A stretch of 64,000 nucleotides of DNA from NCBI GenBank assembly GCA_030263595.1, contig SZPG01000018.1, forward strand, positions 1 to 64,000, given 5' to 3'. A program made the position numbers and the translations under genes. Position 1 is the stretch's first letter. The number at the start of each line of letters is the position of its first letter. This DNA comes from Chloroflexi bacterium CFX6 (GTDB taxonomy: Bacteria; Chloroflexota; Anaerolineae; Anaerolineales; Villigracilaceae). The notes beneath the pieces are model-generated. The model searched no databases, had not been told where the DNA came from, and worked only from the letters and a program-made list of their open reading frames with translations. Below, piece by piece: positions 41,745-49,539 of this stretch.

Positions 41745-43592
41745 ATGAATGAATTCCTAAACCTTCTCTCCTCACAAACCCTCCTCGCCGACGGCGCGAT
41801 GGGCACCATGCTCCACGCGCACGGCGTGGGGTTCGATAAATGCTTCGACGAACTCAACCTCACCAACCCTGCGGCGGTCGCCGAAATTCATCGCGCCTAC
41901 ATCGAAGCGGGCGCGCAATTGATCATTACCAATACGTTCGGGGCGAACCGCTTCAAACTTTCCAAACACGGCTTGCAGGACGACGTGGTTGAGATCAACA
42001 AAGCCGGCGTTGACCTCGCCAAACGCGTCGTTTCGGCATCGTTCAGGGAAGTGCTGGTCGCGGGCGACGTGGGTCCGCTTGGGGTGAGGATCGCGCCGTT
42101 CGGACGGGTGCAGGCAGAGGAGGCGCGCGAGGCGTTCGCGGAGCAGATCCAGGCGTTGAGCGAAGCGGGCGTTGATCTGATCGTCATCGAAACGATGAGC
42201 GATCTCTACGAGATCGGAGAAGCCATCAAAGCCGCGCGGCAGGTGTGCGATTTGCCTGTGGTCGCCTCGGTCACGTTCACGCGCGACGACCGCACACTGC
42301 TCGGCGACGACCCGACGAAAGTGGCGCGCACGCTCCACGAGGCGGGCGTGGACGTGATCGGCGTCAATTGTTCGGGCGGTCCCGCGCAACTCCTTCGCAT
42401 CCTGAAGCAAATGCACCAAACGGCGCCTGACGCGAAATTCTGGGTGAAGCCGAACGCGGGCTGGCCCGAGCAGGTGGGCGGGCGCATCATGTATCCTGCG
42501 GATGCGGAGTACTTCGGCGATTATGCGTTGTCGTTCCGCGAGGCGGGCGCGTGCGTCGTGGGCGGATGCTGCGGCACGACGCCTCAACACATCGCCGCCA
42601 TGCGCAAGGCGCTCGATACCGCGCCGCACATTGACCAGACTCACATCGTCATTTTGCCGCAGGATGAAATTGCCGAAACCGAGCAGGAACAGCCTACGAA
42701 ATTCGCCCAGAAATTGACCTCCGGCGGATTCGCGATCTCTGTGGAAATGGACCCGCCGCGCGGACTCTCGACTCACAAACTGATCGCGGGCGCCTCTCTC
42801 CTCGCCGACGCGGGCGCGGACGTCATCAACGTCGCCGACTCCCCGATGGCGCGCATGCGGATGTCCGCCTGGGCGGTGTGCGACGTGGTGCAAAGGAAAG
42901 TCGGCGTCGAGACCACGCTCCACTTCCCCACGCGCGGACGCAACCTGCTGCGCGTGCAGGGAGATCTGCTTGCCGCGCACGCGCTCGGCATCCGCAACGT
43001 CTTCGTCGTGATGGGCGACCCGACCGCCATCGGAGATTATCCCGAAGCGATGGACAATTACGATCTTGTGCCTTCGGGTCTCATCAAACTCATCAAACAG
43101 GGATTCAACGCCGGCGTGGATCATTCCGGCACGAGCATCGGCCAGCCGACCAATTTCTTCGTCGGCGCGGCGTTGAATTTATGTCCGCCCGATATTGACA
43201 ATGAGATCAAGAACCTGCATCGCAAGGTCAGGGCGGGCGTGGATTTCTTCCTGACCCAGCCTGTATACAACCCGAACGACGGTCCCAAAGTCCTGGAGGC
43301 TTATGAAGCCAGACATGGGAAATTCGACAAACCCATCCTCGCGGGCATCCTGCCGCTGGTCAGCGTGAGGCATGCAAACTTTCTGCATCACGAGGTGCCG
43401 GGCGTGTTCATCCCGGAGGAGATACGGAAACGGATCGAAGCCGCGGGCGAAGCAGAGCGTGGAGTCAAAGCCGGGGTGGAGATCGCGGTCGAATTGGTGG
43501 AGCAGATCAAGGCGTGGGCGCGAGGCGTGTACGTCATGCCCCAATTCCACAAGTACGATATGGTCGCGGAGATCATCGAGGGCATCAAGTAG
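41745..43592 (+). CDS. Bifunctional homocysteine S-methyltransferase / methylenetetrahydrofolate reductase
   Basis: YitJ-type fusion of 615 residues. N-terminal homocysteine methyltransferase (about 1-290): LADGAMGTMLHAHGV, GVNCSGGP and the zinc motif GGCCGTTPQH. C-terminal MTHFR TIM barrel (about 320-615): AISVEMDPPRGLSTHKLI, VVMGDPTAIGDYPEA and DFFLTQPVYNPND. The first half transfers a methyl group to homocysteine, the second reduces 5,10-methylene-THF to 5-methyl-THF, so it provides the methyl donor used by MetH and may itself offer a second route to methionine. ATG at 41745; GGAG lies nine bases upstream. The pair metH plus this gene, 75 bases apart, forms a methionine unit. Confidence 0.93.
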   Translation: MNEFLNLLSSQTLLADGAMGTMLHAHGVGFDKCFDELNLTNPAAVAEIHRAYIEAGAQLIITNTFGANRFKLSKHGLQDDVVEINKAGVDLAKRVVSASFREVLVAGDVGPLGVRIAPFGRVQAEEAREAFAEQIQALSEAGVDLIVIETMSDLYEIGEAIKAARQVCDLPVVASVTFTRDDRTLLGDDPTKVARTLHEAGVDVIGVNCSGGPAQLLRILKQMHQTAPDAKFWVKPNAGWPEQVGGRIMYPADAEYFGDYALSFREAGACVVGGCCGTTPQHIAAMRKALDTAPHIDQTHIVILPQDEIAETEQEQPTKFAQKLTSGGFAISVEMDPPRGLSTHKLIAGASLLADAGADVINVADSPMARMRMSAWAVCDVVQRKVGVETTLHFPTRGRNLLRVQGDLLAAHALGIRNVFVVMGDPTAIGDYPEAMDNYDLVPSGLIKLIKQGFNAGVDHSGTSIGQPTNFFVGAALNLCPPDIDNEIKNLHRKVRAGVDFFLTQPVYNPNDGPKVLEAYEARHGKFDKPILAGILPLVSVRHANFLHHEVPGVFIPEEIRKRIEAAGEAERGVKAGVEIAVELVEQIKAWARGVYVMPQFHKYDMVAEIIEGIK

Positions 43593-43598
43593 GGAGGT

Positions 43599-43626
43599 GG
43601 ACAGGTACACAGGTACACAGGTATAC
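43599..43626. repeat. Tandem word repeat (acaggtac acaggtac acaggtatac)
   Basis: Three near-identical 9-10 base units directly after the preceding stop codon and eight bases before the coaX start, so it replaces the ribosome binding region of coaX. Confidence 0.7.
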
Positions 43627-43633
43627 TTCCCCC

Positions 43634-44404
43634 ATGCTTCTCGCCATTGACATCGGCAACACCAACCTGACGCTCGGTTTGTACGACGGCAATAACCTGA
43701 TCGCCCACTGGCGGCTTGCCACAGACCACGCCCGCATGCCCGATGAATATGGCTTGCAATTCCAGGGGCTTCTGAAGAACGCGAATCACACGGTCAGGGA
43801 ACTCACGGGCATTTGCCTCGCGTCGGTCGTGCCGCAATTGACCGGCAGGGTCGTGCAGGCGTGCCGCGAATATCTGGAAGAAGATCCGTTCATCGTGGAC
43901 GTCGGGATCAAAACGGGGATCAAAGTGAAATACGACGACCCGCGCGCGGTCGGCGCGGATCGCATCGCCGATGCGGTGGCGGTAATGTATTTGTACGGCG
44001 GTCCCGCGTGCGTGATTGATTTCGGCACCGCGACCACGTTCAACGCCATCACACAGGAGGGTGAATATCTCGGCGGCGCGATCACCGCGGGCATCAGCCT
44101 GGCAACGGAGGCGCTTTTCACGCACGCCGCCAAACTGCCGCGCATTGACCTGCAAAGACCGCCATCCGTCATTGGACGCAACACCGTTCACGCCATGCAG
44201 GCGGGCTTGTTGTTCGGATACGTGTGCATGGTGGAAGGCATGGTCGAACGCTTCCGCAGGGAACTCGGTCCCTCGATGAAAGTCATTGCCACCGGCGGAC
44301 ACGCCGCCATCGTCGCGCAGGAGACCGACGTCATTCAGATCATCGCCCCCTGGCTTACGCTCGACGGCTTGCGCATCCTTTGGGACCTCAATCATCCGTT
44401 GTGA
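43634..44404 (+). CDS. coaX: Type III pantothenate kinase
   Basis: Kinase of 256 residues catalysing the first step of CoA synthesis in the cytoplasm. ASKHA-fold motifs: LLAIDIGNTNLTLGLYDGN (phosphate 1), YDDPRAVGADRIADAVAVMYLYGGPACVIDFGTATTFNAI (with the catalytic Asp in GADR and the phosphate-2 loop DFGTATT), GGAITAGISL, and VIATGGHAAIV (adenosine loop). ATG at 43634 is chosen by homology; a 40-codon upstream extension overlaps the preceding gene. The Shine-Dalgarno region is occupied by a tandem word repeat, so initiation may rely on coupling. Full, normal length. Confidence 0.94.
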   Translation: MLLAIDIGNTNLTLGLYDGNNLIAHWRLATDHARMPDEYGLQFQGLLKNANHTVRELTGICLASVVPQLTGRVVQACREYLEEDPFIVDVGIKTGIKVKYDDPRAVGADRIADAVAVMYLYGGPACVIDFGTATTFNAITQEGEYLGGAITAGISLATEALFTHAAKLPRIDLQRPPSVIGRNTVHAMQAGLLFGYVCMVEGMVERFRRELGPSMKVIATGGHAAIVAQETDVIQIIAPWLTLDGLRILWDLNHPL

Positions 44405-44418
44405 GACGATCTTATAGA

Positions 44419-46431
44419 ATGAGAAAATTCCTTACTCTAGCCTGTGTATTTTCCCTCGCGCTGACAGGCTGTTCAACGGCGACAGGAACGCCGACTCTCC
44501 CGCCTCCCGTTTCGAACATTTCCGGGACCGCAACAGTGCAGCCGGATGAGATTCTGCCGGTCGTCGTCCCTGCCACCCCAACCGCGTCGAACGCGGGACC
44601 GGAAACTGCCTCCCCCACCCCCGACCTGCGCCTCCCCCCGGAACGCTGGAAGGAATTGCCCGTCCTCCCCTCCGTCAGCGAACGCGCGCGTGAAATCTAT
44701 CAAAGAGGCTTGGCGATGGGAAACAACGTCCACTCATTCTCCAAGATCGGGGATTGTCAAAGCGTTCCAGCCTCCTTCCTCGGCATCTACGACCGAGCGG
44801 GCGAATATTCCTTCCAGGAGGGACACCAGTCCCTGCAGGAAACCATTGACATGTACAGCGGTCTGTTCGGGCGCGAGGGCGAAGCCGTGCGCGGCGGGTT
44901 CAACACTGCCACCGTGATTTCCCCCCTGTGGGCGAACAACCAGGTCTGCCTGCCGGGTGAAAACCCCATCGAGTGCGAAAACCGCATCAATAACCCAAGC
45001 ATTGTGTTCATCAGCCTCGAGGTCTGGTTTTCGGGGCGCACACCGGAAGTCTACGAAAAATATCTGCGCCGCATCATCGAATACAACATCGAACAGGGCG
45101 TCGTTCCCATCCTTGCCACCAAGGCGGACAACGTCGAAGGCGACCATAGCATCAACTACACCATCGCGAAACTTGCTTATGAATACGACGTTCCGCTCTG
45201 GAATTTCTGGCTCGCCGTCCAATCCGCCCCCAACCACGGATTGGATCCGACCGACGAGACCGGCTTCCACCTGAACGTGGAGGGCTGGAACATCCGCAGT
45301 TACACCGCGCTGCAGGCGCTGGATAAGGTCCGCCGCGAATTGGAGGGTCTGCCCCTCGCGCAGCCCGGCGACCAGCAGGTGTCCGAGTCCGAGGACGCCG
45401 TTCAATCCACTTTCACGCCCGGTCCCATAACAAGCCTACCCTATTCAACGGTCGAATTCAAGCCTGCCGCGACAAATTCATCCGTCCTATTTGATATATC
45501 CATCCGGGAGAATGGAATCCTACGCTCCACAGGCATCTTCCAGGGCGCGCTCAACGGACAAACCTGGAAAGCCCTCGCAGAGTCTGGCTTGACGCTGCTC
45601 GATTTCTCCACGAAAGGGATACTCGCCAGTCAATCGAACAACCTGTATCTCGTCAGGGATGCGGAACGATCGCTTCTCACCGATCAACTCCCTCTCGACA
45701 GCCCTCAACCCGCCGTCTGGACGAACGACGGACGCGTCGCGTTCATTTCACAAACGGGCAACCAAAAACAGGTTGTCCTCCTCGACCTGTCCGGCGGCGA
45801 ACCGGTCCACATCCCGCCCACCGGCGATCCGCCTATCGAACTCTACCCGTCGCACGACTCATCCCTGATCTGGGGGACGGGTCCATGCGAAAACGGCAGT
45901 TGCGCGGTTCGGGAACTCATCATCTCGAACGCGGACGGTTCCATGGTCAATACCCTGGCGGTCACCGGCAAACCTGAGGTCTTTTCCAGCGACCACCTCG
46001 CGTTCGCAACCCAGGACGAAAACAATAACAACCTGCTCACGCTGATCCATGGCAACTCATCGTCGAGTTTCTCGATTTCCGGCAACCGCGTGCTGGGCAT
46101 GTCCTGGTCGCCGGACGGCGAAACGCTCGCGGTCGTAACGGCAAAGGTCAGCGATTATTCGGGGCGTACGTTGAGTTCCGCGCTTCATCTCGTCACGCCG
46201 CCCTACACGGTCAACCTGGCGTTCCAGGTCGAAAGCGAGGAGATCGAATCGCCCGTCTGGTCGCCGGATGGTAAACAAGTGCTATTGATCCGCCGTCCCC
46301 AGTCAGGCGGCGGTCTCAACGTGGTCTTCTCCATGCTGGATGTCGCGACCGAATTCCTTGTGAACGACGGCGGATTTACCCTCGTCGGCGAAAAATACCT
46401 CGTCACCCGCAGGATTTTCTGGCTGCCGTAA
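44419..46431 (+). CDS. Lipoprotein with SGNH-hydrolase-like and WD40-like beta-propeller regions
   Basis: Exported lipoprotein of 670 residues. Signal peptide with lipobox LTGC (Cys near 17), then a Pro/Thr-rich linker to ~75. About 90-320 resembles an SGNH/GDSL hydrolase fold: HSFSKIGDCQSVPASFLG, PSIVFISLEVWFSGRTPEVYEKYLRRIIEYNIEQGVVPILATKADNVEGDH, and a late DETGFHLNVEGWN where the catalytic Asp-x-x-His pair would lie. The N-terminal Ser motif is not standard, so activity is uncertain. From ~380 on there are TolB/PD40-like blades (MSWSPDGETLAVV, SPVWSPDGKQVLLI). ATG at 44419 is chosen for the signal peptide. It starts 14 bases after coaX. Confidence 0.8.
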   Translation: MRKFLTLACVFSLALTGCSTATGTPTLPPPVSNISGTATVQPDEILPVVVPATPTASNAGPETASPTPDLRLPPERWKELPVLPSVSERAREIYQRGLAMGNNVHSFSKIGDCQSVPASFLGIYDRAGEYSFQEGHQSLQETIDMYSGLFGREGEAVRGGFNTATVISPLWANNQVCLPGENPIECENRINNPSIVFISLEVWFSGRTPEVYEKYLRRIIEYNIEQGVVPILATKADNVEGDHSINYTIAKLAYEYDVPLWNFWLAVQSAPNHGLDPTDETGFHLNVEGWNIRSYTALQALDKVRRELEGLPLAQPGDQQVSESEDAVQSTFTPGPITSLPYSTVEFKPAATNSSVLFDISIRENGILRSTGIFQGALNGQTWKALAESGLTLLDFSTKGILASQSNNLYLVRDAERSLLTDQLPLDSPQPAVWTNDGRVAFISQTGNQKQVVLLDLSGGEPVHIPPTGDPPIELYPSHDSSLIWGTGPCENGSCAVRELIISNADGSMVNTLAVTGKPEVFSSDHLAFATQDENNNNLLTLIHGNSSSSFSISGNRVLGMSWSPDGETLAVVTAKVSDYSGRTLSSALHLVTPPYTVNLAFQVESEEIESPVWSPDGKQVLLIRRPQSGGGLNVVFSMLDVATEFLVNDGGFTLVGEKYLVTRRIFWLP

Positions 46432-46604
46432 CATTCGTCCGCGCCCGATCCTTTTCTTCGGATGGGAAGCACGCATCCTCCCCCGATCGAGCCTGCCCCT
46501 GCTCCCCAGCCTTTCCATTAACAAAACTCTTACGCCGCCCCCCTTGCCACGCCGAAGAGCGCGCGCTATAATGCCGACGCTGTTCCAAAGAAGGAGTGTA
46601 AGCC

Positions 46605-46871
46605 ATGCCCGTTTATACCTACCGCTGCGATTCTTGCGGTGTGCAGTTCGAACGCCACCAATCCTTTCACGAAGCGCCGTTGAAGACCTGCCCCGAATGC
46701 AGGAAGAAATCCGTGAAAAGGGTGATCACCCCCACCAAGATCATCTTCAGGGGATCGGGGTTCTATGCCACCGATCACAGGTCCCCTTCAGGGAGCGCAT
46801 CGCGCGAAAGCAAGGCGGAGAAAAAGGAAGAAAGCAAACCCGCTGCCGAATCGAAGAACAACGACAAGTAA
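46605..46871 (+). CDS. FmdB-type zinc ribbon protein
   Basis: Small protein of 88 residues. MPVYTYRCDSCGVQFERHQSFHEAPLKTCPECRKKSVKRVI is the conserved FmdB putative regulatory zinc ribbon (two CxxC pairs at about 8-11 and 29-32), followed by IIFRGSGFYATDH, also typical. The C-terminal ~30 residues are a charged Lys/Glu/Ser tail. Related proteins were first noted next to formamidase and tungsten formylmethanofuran genes, yet most family members have no proven function. GAAGGAG lies eight bases before the ATG. It is monocistronic and followed by a strong terminator. Confidence 0.9.
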   Translation: MPVYTYRCDSCGVQFERHQSFHEAPLKTCPECRKKSVKRVITPTKIIFRGSGFYATDHRSPSGSASRESKAEKKEESKPAAESKNNDK

Positions 46872-46892
46872 AGCGGGCGGCATCCGGCAATG

Positions 46893-46925
46893 AAAAAAAG
46901 AGAAGGAGCAAACCTTCTCTTTTTT
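46893..46925 (+). terminator. Rho-independent terminator after the FmdB-type gene
   Basis: AAAAAAGAGAAGG-agcaaa-CCTTCTCTTTTT hairpin with a T-run on the plus strand and an A-run giving T-run on the minus strand; 21 bases past the stop codon. Confidence 0.85.
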
Positions 46926-46973
46926 ATTTCACGGCGGGTTATGCCATCTTACGCAAAACATCCCAATAATGCA

Positions 46974-47004
46974 AAAGCGCGTGGAAACCGCCTCCACGCG
47001 CTTT
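46974..47004 (-). terminator. Terminator of the ECF sigma factor gene
   Basis: AAAGCGCGTGGA / TCCACGCGCTTT, a 12-bp stem around seven bases; on the minus strand it is followed by TTTTGC, 17 bases past the sigma-factor stop. Confidence 0.75.
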
Positions 47005-47021
47005 ACATTATGAAGGATTTC

Positions 47022-47639
47022 CTATAGGACGGCAGGCATCATGTCCGCCTGATAGATGGCGGGCAGCAAACTTCGATGCGCCTGAAGCGACTTGCGGATT
47101 TGCATCCGCGCACGCGCCAGGCGGCTTTTGACCGTCCCGACCGGCACCCGTACGACCTGCGCGGCTTCATCGTAGGACATGCCCTCCATGTCCACCAGGA
47201 TGACCATGAGGCGATAATCCGGCGCGAGCGCTTTGATGCAGCCATGCAGCGCCCTTCGCAACTCGGACGATTCGGCTCTTTCCTCCGGACCCGGCCCCGA
47301 GTCCCGCATCCATTCCGGGGATTCGATCTCCTCGCCTTCGCTCGTGAATTGTTCCAGCGGCATTGCCAGGTGACGTTTGCCGCGGCGCAGTTCGTCGTAA
47401 CTGGCGTTGACCGTCACGCGCGCCAGCCAGGATTTGAAATTGCCTCCGCGAAACGATCGGATGTGGCGGAACGCATGGATCATCGCCTCCTGCACCGCGT
47501 CCTCCGCGATACATTCATCGTGGACGATCCGCAGGGCGATGCGATACAGCATATCCTGATAGTTCAGGACCAGGACATTGAACGCATCCACGTCGCCGCG
47601 TTGGGCTGAATTGATCAATGAGGTCTCTGAGGTTTTCAT
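47022..47639 (-). CDS. ECF (sigma-70 family group 4) RNA polymerase sigma factor
   Basis: Sigma factor of 205 residues. Region 2 reads FNVLVLNYQDMLYRIALRIVHDECIAEDAVQEAMIHAFRHIRSFRGGNFKSWLARVTVNASYDELRRGKR (about 18-88). Region 4 reads LRRALHGCIKALAPDYRLMVILVDMEGMSYDEAAQVVRVPVGTVKSRLARARMQIRKSL (about 127-186). The linker holds an acidic stretch (EGEEIESPEWMRDSGPG). No anti-sigma factor gene follows; downstream on the same strand are only terminators. The C-terminus carries a short extension (QAHRSLLPAIYQADMMPAVL) without a zinc site. The stimulus cannot be told. It lies 89 bases upstream of nothing else in its operon. Confidence 0.92.
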   Translation of the reverse strand: MKTSETSLINSAQRGDVDAFNVLVLNYQDMLYRIALRIVHDECIAEDAVQEAMIHAFRHIRSFRGGNFKSWLARVTVNASYDELRRGKRHLAMPLEQFTSEGEEIESPEWMRDSGPGPEERAESSELRRALHGCIKALAPDYRLMVILVDMEGMSYDEAAQVVRVPVGTVKSRLARARMQIRKSLQAHRSLLPAIYQADMMPAVL

Positions 47640-47704
47640 ACTTTAATCTTATTCCCCCGTTGTTACAAGCCTGTCCCGGAGATGTTACAGTTTTGTAACA
47701 TCTC

Positions 47705-47731
47705 GTGGGACAATTTGAAAATTTGTCCTAC
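47705..47731. repeat. 27-base palindrome supplying a stop codon (second copy)
   Basis: gtgggacaatttgaaaa then tttgtcctac; same length and right half (aatttgtcctac) as the copy at 33235-33261. The TAG at 47728-47730 on the minus strand ends the histidine kinase. Confidence 0.7.
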
Positions 47732-48702
47732 CGTCTCGGCAGCCTCAAGGTAAACACCGTGCCGCGCGGCTCGGCCTGGCTGGAACGCACGCCCACGCCC
47801 CCTCCGTGCAGCGCGGCTATGCGATTGACCAGCGCCAGCCCCAGCCCGCTTCCCTCCGTGCCGCGCGCGTTGGAGCCGCGATACAACTCCTCGAAGATCT
47901 TGGACAAGTCTTCAGGCGGGATGCCCGCGCCCGTATCCGCCACCTCGACGACGACCGTCCGCCCATCCTCCATGGCGCGGACTTCCACCGAATCGCTCGC
48001 GGACGTGAATTTGAGCGCGTTCTCGACGAGGTTGTACACCGCCAGAAGCAACAGGTCGCGGTCGCCGGTAATGGTGGGAAACGGCGAAGGGATTTTGGGG
48101 ATCAGCAGGTTGACCTCGCGCCCTTCATACGCGGGGTTGACGCGCGCGGCGGTCACCACGTCGTCCAGCAGTTCGGGAACGTTCACAGGATACCGTTCGA
48201 TGGCGCGCTCCTCGAGCTCGGATAACTTCCGCAGGTCGGTCAACAGGCGGATGAGGCGTTCGACGGCGCGGTTCGCGTTGCCCACCGCGCGCTGGCGTTC
48301 CTCGTCCGTTTTTTCCTCCCTGAGGTTGACCAGCGCGGCGCGCAGACCCGTTAGCGGATTCTTGATCTCGTGATCGAGTCGGCGCATGAAGTTACGGCGG
48401 TTCTCCCGTTCGTTCTGCACGTAATCGGCGTACATCGTCTGCGCCTGCGCGATGCGCCGCCTGTCCCAATAACGGACGATCAAAACGAACAGGGCGACGA
48501 AATATCCCAGCAAAAATACGACCAGTCTCGAACTCCGAATGCTCATGCCGAAGACGATGCCTGTGAATCCCATATCCACAGAGGCGAGGAACGGAAATTC
48601 CCCCGGCAACAGGAACCCGGCAAGGATCGAGAGGAACAAGCCCGCTCCAACCGGCAGGAACAACCAGAGGATCAACGACCGCCACTTCCTGAATACGGAC
48701 AT
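47728..48702 (-). CDS. Sensor histidine kinase of a two-component system
   Basis: Membrane kinase of 324 residues. Two helices (about 8-30 and 55-80, SLILWLFLPVGAGLFLSILAG and RSSRLVVFLLGYFVALFVLIV) frame a short outer loop. The kinase core has H-box RRLDHEIKNPLTGLRAAL (His about 115), N-box NLVENALKFTSAS, G1 VADTGAGIPP and G2 GTEGSGLGLALVNRIA. Extracellular sensing area is tiny, so it may sense within the membrane or through a partner. ATG at 48702 with GGAAGG six bases upstream; its start lies one base past the response-regulator stop. The stop codon comes from a palindromic repeat. Confidence 0.92.
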   Translation of the reverse strand: MSVFRKWRSLILWLFLPVGAGLFLSILAGFLLPGEFPFLASVDMGFTGIVFGMSIRSSRLVVFLLGYFVALFVLIVRYWDRRRIAQAQTMYADYVQNERENRRNFMRRLDHEIKNPLTGLRAALVNLREEKTDEERQRAVGNANRAVERLIRLLTDLRKLSELEERAIERYPVNVPELLDDVVTAARVNPAYEGREVNLLIPKIPSPFPTITGDRDLLLLAVYNLVENALKFTSASDSVEVRAMEDGRTVVVEVADTGAGIPPEDLSKIFEELYRGSNARGTEGSGLGLALVNRIAALHGGGVGVRSSQAEPRGTVFTLRLPRR

Positions 48703-48703
48703 T

Positions 48704-49423
48704 TCAACCTTCCCCATGCACGGGCGCAATGAAGCGATAGCCTTCGCCCGAAATGGTCTCGATAAAACGCGGCTCCGCGGGATCGTCATCCAGCGCGCGG
48801 CGGAGTTCCGCCACGCGCGTATCCACGGTGCGCGTGCCTGCGGGATATTCCCAGCCCCAGACCACCTCGAGCAATCTTTCGCGTGTGATGGCTTCGTCGG
48901 GGTGCGTCATCAGGTGCTCGAGGACAGCCAGCGCCTTGGGAGTCAGATCGAGCGCTTTGCCTCCCAGCGTTGCGCGGCGGGCGCGCCGGTCAAGGACGAG
49001 GTCTTCGGCGGTGAGAAGCCACGCGGCGGAGAGCGACCGTTCGCCGGGACGCGCCCTGCGTAATACGGCGCGTACACGCGCCAGCAATTCGTGCGGATCG
49101 AACGGTTTGTTGAGGTAATCGTCCGCGCCTTCTTCGAGGGCAAGCGCGCGTTCGGACGCCTCCCCCACCTGCGTAAGGAGAATGGTCGGCGTCCAAATGT
49201 TGGACTTTCGCAAACGTCGCAGGGTCTCGCGTCCGTCCATGCGCGGCATCAGCACGTCGAGGATGATGAGGTCGGGGCGATGTTTCTGCGCCTTGTCGAG
49301 CGCGGTCATGCCATCGGAGACGACCAGCACGTGGAAACCGGCGCGTTCGAGGAACGGCGCGAGGCTGTCGGCGATGGTGGGATCGTCGTCGGCGAGGAGG
49401 ATGGTGGGACGGTCGAGGGACAT
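48704..49423 (-). CDS. OmpR/PhoB family response regulator
   Basis: Response regulator of 239 residues. Receiver domain 7-120 with acidic pocket DDD (about 13-15), phospho-acceptor Asp in LIILDVLMPRMDG (about 57), conserved Thr/Ser region ILLTQ and Lys in YLNKPFDPHEL. The C-terminal winged helix is complete (LDLTPKALAVLEHLMTHPDEAITRERLLEVVWGWEYPAGTRTVDTRVAELRRALDDDPAEPRFIETISGEGYRF). It is transcribed first, with the kinase one base downstream. The ATG at 49423 matches family starts; an upstream extension runs into a terminator. Targets are unknown; the neighbouring NBR1-Ig gene upstream is a candidate. Confidence 0.93.
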   Translation of the reverse strand: MSLDRPTILLADDDPTIADSLAPFLERAGFHVLVVSDGMTALDKAQKHRPDLIILDVLMPRMDGRETLRRLRKSNIWTPTILLTQVGEASERALALEEGADDYLNKPFDPHELLARVRAVLRRARPGERSLSAAWLLTAEDLVLDRRARRATLGGKALDLTPKALAVLEHLMTHPDEAITRERLLEVVWGWEYPAGTRTVDTRVAELRRALDDDPAEPRFIETISGEGYRFIAPVHGEG

Positions 49424-49494
49424 ACTTTTAGATCGGACTCCGACGGCTTGCCGTTGGGAAGGAGCAAGCCTGCATTCCATAGCGGGAGGAAGGA

Positions 49495-49521
49495 AAAGCC
49501 TGGTCACGTGGACCAGGCTTT
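49495..49521 (-). terminator. Hairpin terminator of the NBR1-Ig gene
   Basis: AAAGCCTGGTC-acgtg-GACCAGGCTTT, an 11-bp perfect stem, 19 bases past the stop of the NBR1-Ig protein gene and ending TTTCC on the minus strand. Confidence 0.75.
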
Positions 49522-49539
49522 CGGTGAGGGTGAAGCGGG

